The notes under the pieces: model-generated
Told to the model about the DNA's origin: nothing
The model's database searches: none
What the model saw: only the letters and a program-made list of their open reading frames with translations
In this document: positions 17,034 to 20,309 of the stretch, in pieces
Layout of the letters: each line of letters starts with the position of its first letter
How positions within the stretch are numbered: the stretch's first letter is position 1
DNA from: Sphacelaria rigidula
Lineage: Eukaryota > Phaeophyceae > Sphacelariales
Direction of reading: 5' to 3'
Length of the DNA stretch: 20,309 nt
Assembly: GCA_964200075.2 (NCBI GenBank)
Contig: CAXNAA020000546.1
Coordinates: forward strand, 1 to 20,309
Program-made: the position numbers and the translations under genes

Positions 17034-19371
17034 CTCACTGTCACTCTCACTCTGTTAAGGATTTTTAGTCATTCTAGATCTGAGCTTATTGACTAGATAA
17101 TTCATGTGTTGATGCTAAAACCTTCGTTCACATGTAACTTTTTGTGTATGTGTGTGTGTTTTTTTCCAGGATGTGGGCGACGAAGCGCAGCTAGCGGCCG
17201 TACTGGATATGTATCCCGTGTACCGCGCCATTTGGGCTGTGCACCAGAACGAAGCGTTCGGAGACAAGGTGATGATTGAAGGGTGCAGCTTGTTCCCGGG
17301 GAGAAATGTCGTTGCTGTTGCGGTGGTTCGTTGTCGGACGGTGTTGTTGGAAGAGTTATTTTTCATATGCTTCCTTGTATTCTGGGTGTTTTCCGTCGTT
17401 AAACATTATTTATTTATTTTCGCTGTTCTGGTTACTCTGCCAACGTCTCTTACACATGCCTCTATGTACGCCTTCCCTTCATCTTTGGGTATAGTCGCGA
17501 TTTGGTGGCAAATTTTTTCGTTAAACTCACCACCTCCTGACAGTTTTTTCGGGTCGAGTATGTAGATCTCTTACGAATTTGGGAGAGTTGAGTTTTTTTT
17601 CTACCCCCGTTTTTTTTCTTACTTGTGATGTATTGAGTGCTTTTGCCTCCCTTGCGGTCATTGTTTGCGCATTGAATTGTATTCACACGTGGCGCATTTT
17701 TGCCGCGATGACTATGTTGCCCTTGGTGCAGTCGATCGACGACGCCTTCTTCGAGCGAGACGTGGAGATGCTAGAGCTGGCGTTCGAGGGGCAGATGCAC
17801 TTTGGCTGCTTCTACGCATATGTCAAGCTGAAGGAGCAGGTACAGCATGCGCTTGGGTGGTTTGTTTATTGACTACACCGCCCGGATATAATATTACTGC
17901 GGGTTTCGTTTTTTCTTCTTCTCTGGCCTGCGTCATATGTTGAAGCACATCACATGCTCTTGTTTCTTCGTTTTTTATTCGTCTGGCGTTGCTGCGGAAT
18001 ATAAATACCTCGGCTTTGATGCATTTGTTGGGATGGTGCAAAATGTGAGTCGTCACAGCGTTTCACGTGCGAGGCAAGCTATAATAGTCACATGACCATG
18101 TTTGACACGGGGACACGATGGCCATCTTTGAAGCAGACGGCTTGGGGGAAGATCTCACGTGACCATCGTTGGAGCAGTCACGGCTTTCACGCGGGTGGCC
18201 CCGCTTTTTGAGTCGGCATTTTGGAACATTAAAAGTGCAAAACAAGGCACGAGCGAAACGCCGCAGTTGTTGCGAACGTGTTTAACTCAATCAATGACCT
18301 AGAAACAGCTGCGTCCCAGGTGGTGTAATGGTCCAACTGTCACCTTCAAGGTGGAAAGAAACCGGGTTCGATTCCCGATGTGTTTGGTTTTTCTTCGGAG
18401 TATCTGATTCCACCGTTGAAAGCGTGGGTACGTGAGTAAACAAGAGGTGGTTGAATGAGATTCGTTTGGCGAGAGTTGACGCGATCCGGGGAATGCTGGC
18501 AGTCATGACCCGATCCGATAGACCAAAATGAAAGGCCTGTACCGCGCGAGAGATGAGTTGATCCCTTGAGACCACGAACTCATCCCAAGGGAGGGGAGGG
18601 CTTCAAAGGGCGACATATAAAAATAGTAATGATCACAACATCAAGAAGGCCGGACCCGAGAACACCCACACGGCTCTTCAGCGATGGTAAAACGCTGCGG
18701 GGTGAATTGTCCGCAGGATTCAAATCAGTCTCGTTAGGGGAAGGGTTGGTGAAGTTGCAGCTCTGTTCGCGCTAGAAAATATTGTGTGTGCAAAAATGCA
18801 AAAGCGCTGGGTTTTGAGTTTTTCATCGAATTGTCTCCGTTTCCTTCTGAAATATAACATCCTTTGGTGGGCATCTTCCGTGTTGAAATTGCGATAAGTT
18901 TTGAAAAGTCACACGGCTGACTTTTTGTACGGGGGAGGAACAAGAAGAAGGCTATTGGGCAACATGCAAACTGAAGACAGTTACCGGTGCATGGCTCTGT
19001 AGCTTCAACGTCCGTCTCCTTCTCCGCTGAAAGTACAGTCCAATAGATGATATCGTAGGTACAAACTTTGCACTTGACGCAACCCCCCCCCCCCCCATCA
19101 TCCGAACCTCGTGCGGAGAAAAACTGGCGTGTTCCATTCCCACTTCGTGAAGATGCAAGGTGAGCGGTTCCGTGACTATGGCATGCAATATCACGAGTAC
19201 ACCCCCCTTCACCATCGTGTCGCCGCCGTGCTTACCGTACTGCAGGAAATCCGTAACTTGGTATGGATATCGGAGTGCATCGTGCAGCAGCAGCGCGATG
19301 AGATCGGGAAGTACATCCCGCTCTTCAGTGAATCCGCCGCATGGAAGGTAGCGCGGCGCATGGCGAGATGA
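7375..19371 (+). CDS. V-type H+-ATPase V0 subunit d (ten exons, spliced)
   Basis: This gene encodes the soluble subunit that caps the proteolipid c-ring on the cytosolic side of V0 and links it to the central stalk, so that ATP hydrolysis by V1 drives proton pumping into vacuoles and other endomembrane compartments. That role is known for the AC39/Vma6 family. The sequence shows ten phase-0 exons giving about 394 residues, with family-typical blocks in order: GFPEGIVRG (about 20-28), DYNNLCQCESLED (38-50), EPLATFLEYITYEYMIEN (96-113), LVDTPIGPYF (167-176), EIEIIKN (200-206), EADR near 236, ITLNSFGG (246-253), LYPEA (275-279), FFERDV (323-328), HFGCFYAYVKLKEQ (340-353) and EIRNLVWISECI (354-365). 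There is no signal peptide and no membrane segment, as expected. An in-frame TGA at 7357-7359 supports the start. Animal and yeast proteins have about 345-351 residues; the excess lies at the exon 4/5 junction and in a C-terminal tail. Nothing interrupts the spliced frame. Confidence 0.96.
7486..9807 (+). other. Intron 1 (2322 bp)
   Basis: The donor is GTAAGT and the acceptor TTCCAG. It is the longest intron. It contains minus-strand open frames at 8301-8888 and 8885-9194 and T-rich tracts near 9533-9543 and 9660-9690. I see no clear transposon ends. Confidence 0.9.
8301..9194 (-). pseudogene. Broken cysteine-rich minus-strand frame inside intron 1
   Basis: One minus-strand frame stays open from 9194 to 8301 except for a single TAG at 8939-8937. 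Before the stop lie cysteines in the pattern GCxxxGSYC and RCPLC. Just after it come FCPSD, HCSCF, GCVYN and PCHTWYIC. The last 130 or so codons are Ser/Thr-rich and end in DFDDTTICFSLLDLYRR. A second frame (9187-8885) is also open over the first part, which weakens the coding case. I recognise no family; cysteine spacing recalls small zinc-binding or EGF-like modules but fits none that I can name. The options are a decayed nested gene, a captured gene fragment, exons with a short unrecognised intron, or chance. Confidence 0.3.
9808..9945 (+). CDS. V-ATPase subunit d, exon 2 (residues 38-83)
   Basis: Exactly 46 codons, between TTCCAG and GTGAGA. It encodes DYNNLCQCESLEDVKL and the following DYDQFL segment, one of the best conserved parts of the family. 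Third positions are strongly C/G, unlike the flanking introns. Confidence 0.96.
10072..10261. mobile_element. Foldback MITE with 87/88 bp arms
   Basis: The left arm 10072-10159 and right arm 10175-10261 are reverse complements at about 69 of 88 aligned positions with one gap, around a 15 nt centre. Outer ends read AGGGC...GCCCT. Long identical blocks include CGATCTGATAGG and TTTCAACCATC. It has no coding capacity, so it would have moved with proteins supplied in trans. I found no convincing target-site duplication, so superfamily and exact ends are open. If transcribed within the pre-mRNA it would form a long hairpin. Confidence 0.8.
11200..11215 (+). repeat. C16 homopolymer in intron 2
   Basis: Sixteen consecutive C on the sense strand, followed by a TC-rich tract. 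Confidence 0.95.
11458..11832. mobile_element. hAT-like MITE, 375 bp, with 8 bp target-site duplication
   Basis: The ends are perfect 20 bp inverted repeats, CAGGGAGGGATACGTGACAC at 11458-11477 and its reverse complement at 11813-11832. Further inward, related blocks pair again (ACGTAACTTTAGGTCAT near the left, ACGTAACTTTGGGCCAT on the right strand). The flanks 11450-11457 and 11833-11840 are identical, TTTTTTCT. CAGGG termini and an 8 bp duplication are established marks of the hAT superfamily. The interior is rich in TAACGTG/CACGTTA words in both orientations, plausible subterminal binding sites. No ORF is present. The T-rich duplication makes its 8 bp match slightly less decisive. Confidence 0.92.
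11876..11985. repeat. ~100 bp dispersed repeat, copy in intron 2
   Basis: It aligns along its length, at very roughly 70%, with 19107-19207 in intron 9. Shared order: CCT-GTGCG, GAAAAAC, GGCGTG-TCC, TTC, GATGC-A, TGACTA, ATGCAA-ATCA-GAG, then a C run. It ends in C17 about 93 nt before exon 3. Boundaries are fuzzy and no terminal inverted repeats are seen. Confidence 0.7.
11969..11985 (+). repeat. C17 homopolymer in intron 2
   Basis: Seventeen consecutive C on the sense strand, at the 3' end of the shared intron 2/9 repeat. Confidence 0.95.
12079..12240 (+). CDS. V-ATPase subunit d, exon 3 (residues 84-137)
   Basis: 54 codons between CTACAG and GTGCGT. It encodes EPLATFLEYITYEYMIEN and the LLKGTLSGRDVNELIEQCHPM segment; the CHP before the junction is typical of the family and continues directly into GLF of exon 4. 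Confidence 0.97.
12241..13156 (+). other. Intron 3 (916 bp)
   Basis: The donor is GTGCGT and the acceptor ATGCAG. It contains the 134 bp-period direct repeat at 12569-12778 with its C and A runs, a T-rich block between the copies and a T-rich stretch before the acceptor. Confidence 0.92.
12569..12778 (+). repeat. Two-copy direct repeat, 134 bp period
   Basis: Copies start at 12569 and 12703. Both run through TACCTTAACAGCGAAACTTT and GGTTGCCCCACCTTTGC and end in a C run (12634-12645 and 12766-12778). The second copy is followed by A13 (12779-12791). The second copy has expanded A residues where the first has GAAGAGAAACC, so slippage has altered one of them. Confidence 0.9.
13157..13318 (+). 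CDS. V-ATPase subunit d, exon 4 (residues 138-191)
   Basis: 54 codons between ATGCAG and GTGATG. It encodes the segment containing YADLYQTVLVDTPIGPYF and ends in ERLANAGQ. The C-terminal part of this exon, with the start of exon 5, is several residues longer than in animal and yeast relatives. Confidence 0.96.
13613..13635. repeat. (TA)n microsatellite in intron 4
   Basis: Uninterrupted alternating TA for about 23 nt. Confidence 0.95.
14051..14083 (+). repeat. (GT)n microsatellite near the intron 4 acceptor
   Basis: GT repeats interrupted by A and C, ending about 43 nt before exon 5. The position could influence splicing of this 57 nt exon, but that is inference. Confidence 0.85.
14127..14183 (+). 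CDS. V-ATPase subunit d, exon 5 (residues 192-210)
   Basis: Smallest exon, 19 codons, between TGTCAG and GTATTT. It encodes VRDVLEEVEIEIIKNSLMK, matching the family's EIIRN region, and joins to LYLEDF of exon 6. The donor is the least consensus-like of the nine. Confidence 0.92.
14184..14780 (+). other. Intron 5 (597 bp)
   Basis: The donor is GTATTT and the acceptor GGGCAG, after a strong TTTCCTTCTTTTT pyrimidine tract. No repeat or element is recognised. Confidence 0.9.
14781..14855 (+). CDS. V-ATPase subunit d, exon 6 (residues 211-235)
   Basis: 25 codons between GGGCAG and GTAAGG. It encodes LYLEDFHRFCQEIGGDTGPI and MCQLL, matching the family's YLE-F--FC--LGG-T---M pattern. Confidence 0.96.
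14856..15396 (+). other. Intron 6 (541 bp)
   Basis: The donor is GTAAGG and the acceptor ATGCAG. It carries a solo copy of the foldback arm at 15150-15183 and several T runs. Confidence 0.9.
15150..15183 (+). repeat. Solo copy of the foldback arm in intron 6
   Basis: It aligns with 4309-4340 of the upstream element: CAGAT, ACC, ACCCT, CGGTCAAA and GGT-GA are shared, about 80% over 32-33 nt. The matching opposite arm is not seen nearby. Confidence 0.5.
15397..15543 (+). CDS. V-ATPase subunit d, exon 7 (residues 236-284)
   Basis: 49 codons between ATGCAG and GTACAC. It encodes EARADRGAINITLNSFGG and KRLYPAIGTLYPEA, which match the family's EADRR-ITINSFG and LFP--G-LYPEG blocks, the clearest identity marks in this gene. 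Confidence 0.97.
15566..15928. mobile_element. TATCG-rich element with short inverted ends, copy 2
   Basis: The ends are imperfect inverted repeats: AACCGTGTCGAAAATC (15566-15581) against AACCAGTGTTGAAAATC read from the right on the minus strand (15928-15912). Both flanks are rich in TATCGATAT words. The centre holds a G-rich block. The right end shares TTCAACACTGGT with copy 1 at 1037-1048. No coding capacity and no clear target duplication. The call as a mobile element is inference. Confidence 0.5.
15732..15757 (+). other. G-quadruplex-prone tract in intron 7
   Basis: G runs of 4, 2, 5, 5 and 6 are separated by single bases, with a GGC interruption. This meets the usual four-run pattern for an intramolecular G-quadruplex on the sense strand, so it could form in the pre-mRNA. 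It is the only long G tract in the gene; the other homopolymers are C. Confidence 0.75.
16991..17029 (+). repeat. (TC)n microsatellite in intron 7
   Basis: About 39 nt of uninterrupted TC, about 140 nt before exon 8, followed by looser CTCTCACTC words to 17052. Confidence 0.97.
17170..17268 (+). CDS. V-ATPase subunit d, exon 8 (residues 285-317)
   Basis: 33 codons between TTCCAG and GTGATG. It encodes DVGDEAQLAAVLDMYPVYRA and the following segment to FGDK, matching the family's Y-P-Y block and the GDK before the FFE exon. Confidence 0.96.
17269..17731 (+). other. Intron 8 (463 bp)
   Basis: The donor is GTGATG and the acceptor GGTGCAG. Shortest intron; T-rich with several T7-T9 runs and no repeat element recognised. 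Confidence 0.9.
17732..17839 (+). CDS. V-ATPase subunit d, exon 9 (residues 318-353)
   Basis: 36 codons between GTGCAG and GTACAG. It encodes SIDDAFFERDVEMLELAFEG and HFGCFYAYVKLKEQ, which match the C-terminal FFE-EV and F-FGVFYAF-KLKEQE blocks of the family almost position by position. Confidence 0.97.
18314..18392 (+). pseudogene. tRNA-Glu-like pseudogene or SINE head
   Basis: The A box TGGTGTAATGG (18321-18331) and B box GGTTCGATTCC (18365-18375) are both intact, and a T5 stretch (18388-18392) follows as expected for a polymerase III terminator. The body resembles eukaryotic tRNA-Glu (5' TCC, the D-arm text, anticodon stem TCACC/GGTGG, T-arm CGGG/CCCG). Two faults rule out a working tRNA: the acceptor strands TCCCAGG and TGTGTTT do not pair, and the anticodon loop is too short (TTCAA). 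If the stem is slipped by one pair, a 7 nt loop CTTCAAG would give anticodon UCA. It could be a dead tRNA or the promoter head of a SINE. Confidence 0.72.
19083..19096 (+). repeat. C14 homopolymer in intron 9
   Basis: Fourteen consecutive C on the sense strand, just before the repeat shared with intron 2. Confidence 0.95.
19107..19207. repeat. ~100 bp dispersed repeat, copy in intron 9
   Basis: Partner of 11876-11985, in the same orientation relative to the gene and also just upstream of an exon. It ends in CACCCCCC. Read on the minus strand, both copies give similar peptides (GGVL--LH near the start, EHA-F--H later), which probably reflects DNA similarity rather than coding. Confidence 0.7.
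19246..19371 (+). CDS. V-ATPase subunit d, exon 10 (residues 354-394) and stop
   Basis: 41 codons and TGA after CTGCAG. It encodes EIRNLVWISECIVQQQRDEI and then KYIPLF. In animals the protein ends at the equivalent of IPLF (residue 380). Here 14 more residues, basic and ending in RRMAR, precede the stop. An AAG/GTAGCG site at 19347/19348 could instead be a splice donor to a further exon, which would replace the last seven codons. Confidence 0.9.
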   Translation, partial: EIRNLVWISECIVQQQRDEIGKYIPLFSESAAWKVARRMAR

Positions 19372-20309
19372 TGGGAGCGAGCGGTGTTCGTCTGCCTTTC
19401 TCGAGACGCGCTTGACGCGTCTTTCCTATCGCGATCGTGGTGTACGCTTCACCGTGAACTTGGCGGCAGCGTTGCACTCTGTGCGAGAGTAGATGAAGCC
19501 ATCCCTGTCGCCCTCGACGTGGGTTTCAGGTCTACATTTTGATGGATCCACAAGAGGTGTCGCCTTCGATGGGTGGATGCAAACAGCGGTCGTGGAAGTG
19601 CCAATGCACGAGTGTAGACCGCATGCGCGTTCGAGGTCGTGGGTGACAAAATCCGTTTTTGCTCTCCTCTTTTTGTTTTGTCTTGTTTCTTGTTTCTTGT
19701 CGTCTTCGTTTTTCTCCAGTCTCGTGAAGAATGTATTCTGTGGTACAGTACAGTTGTTTCATTTTCGGAGGAGGTATGTGCGTGAAGATTTTACATATTT
19801 GCGGTGTCCGTTTGTTCGTGACGCCGTTGCGTAGGACGCTTGCAGGGTTGCGCACCCAGACATTCGACAACAGCGGTGCATGCGGGGGAAGTAGACCTGG
19901 CACGCGCGCCGGGCCGGCTGGTATAGAGTGTCGTGCGCCGTTCCATGGCGCAAGCTAGTCTGCATTAACCATGCTTAACTTTTTTATTTCGTGTCCTCTC
20001 TGGGGGGCAAGGTTTAAGGCTGAGTGTTGGGGATTCGACACTGACCTCCAGTGGTCACAGTAGTCAGTGTAGCGAAGCACGTTGCGATTCTCTCCTGTTT
20101 TGGTCAAAAAATGGATCCTGTCATGCTCCACTTCGACCAAAATACACGTTCACTCGAGGTCCTCTGTTACGGATTGCGGCGTGGCGTGGTGGATAAGGGT
20201 AGTACGATGATGGGCCGTCGATTCAAAACGACTTACGCGCCCGGAGGGCTGATTGCGGGACTGGCTAGTACCGCAGTCAGGGGTGAGGCGTTATGTAAAT
20301 CCGTCGAGA
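19372..20309. other. 3' flank, no further gene recognised
   Basis: This holds the 3' untranslated region and downstream sequence. I can name a stem-loop at 19404-19422 and a T-rich stretch at 19650-19720. No AATAAA-type signal stands out near the stop. Open frames here are short and overlapping on both strands. A weak tRNA A-box-like word near 20185 lacks a proper B box. Confidence 0.5.
19404..19422 (+). other. Perfect 7 bp stem-loop just after the stop codon
   Basis: AGACGCG and CGCGTCT pair exactly around the 5 nt loop CTTGA, 33 nt after the TGA. It is GC-rich and would be stable in RNA if the transcript extends this far. A regulatory or 3'-processing role is only a possibility. Confidence 0.5.

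Larger units (their letters stand above)
15544..17169 (+). other. Intron 7 (1626 bp)
   Basis: The donor is GTACAC and the acceptor TTCCAG, after a GT-rich and T-rich tract. It contains the TATCG-rich element 15566-15928 with its G-rich core and a long (TC)n tract at 16991-17029. Confidence 0.9.
17840..19245 (+). other. Intron 9 (1406 bp)
   Basis: The donor is GTACAG and the acceptor CTGCAG. It contains the tRNA-like pseudogene 18314-18392, a C14 run (19083-19096) and the repeat shared with intron 2 (19107-19207), which ends about 38 nt before exon 10. Confidence 0.9.

Noticed and set aside
20176-20245. tRNA D-arm-like text (TGGCGTGGTGGATAAGG) at the right end
   Set aside because: The downstream GTCGATTCAAAAC does not fit a B box and no acceptor or anticodon stem can be drawn.
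1-20309. CRISPR array, prokaryotic operon, phage or toxin-antitoxin system
   Set aside because: The direct repeats are minisatellite or microsatellite in nature with no spacer pattern, and the only clear gene is spliced and eukaryotic.

Overview
This is nuclear DNA from an intron-rich eukaryote. It holds one gene I can support fully: a ten-exon, plus-strand gene for the V-type H+-ATPase V0 subunit d (the AC39/Vma6 family), running from an ATG at 7375 to a TGA at 19369-19371. The ten exons join without a frame break into about 394 codons. All nine introns are GT-AG and all are phase 0. Short GC-rich exons (57-162 nt) alternate with long pyrimidine-rich introns (463-2322 nt) full of C runs, microsatellites and small transposon remnants. 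That pattern fits a large stramenopile genome, with a brown alga as my best guess. The taxon is inferred from architecture only; no marker sequence proves it.

Layout. 1-3445: intergenic, no convincing gene; it holds a C18 run, a short 39-42 bp tandem repeat and a TATCG-rich repeat. 3446-4979: a candidate 1.5 kb non-autonomous element with imperfect 21 bp terminal inverted repeats, near-identical 12 bp flanking words, two arrays of an AGCT-rich minisatellite and, between them, two tandem copies of a roughly 100 bp foldback unit. 4980-7374: intergenic, with an unproven minus-strand ORF (6265-6768). 7375-19371: the V-ATPase gene. 19372-20309: downstream flank, with a small stem-loop 33 nt after the stop and no second gene recognised.

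The introns act as a reservoir of repeats. Intron 1 holds a broken cysteine-rich minus-strand reading frame. Intron 2 holds an 87/88 bp-arm foldback element and a clear hAT-like MITE of 375 bp with perfect 20 bp inverted repeats and a perfect 8 bp target-site duplication. Intron 3 has a 134 bp-period direct repeat. Intron 6 has a solo copy of the foldback arm from the upstream element. Intron 7 has a TATCG-rich element with a G-quadruplex-prone core and a (TC)n tract. Intron 9 has a tRNA-Glu-like pseudogene with A box, B box and a T5 terminator. Introns 2 and 9 share a related ~100 bp repeat just upstream of the next exon.

I found no CRISPR, operon, rRNA, intact tRNA or multi-gene system. The interest lies in the uniform intron phase, the small mobile elements and the unexplained minus-strand frames. 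No database search or folding program was used; percentages are counted by eye.
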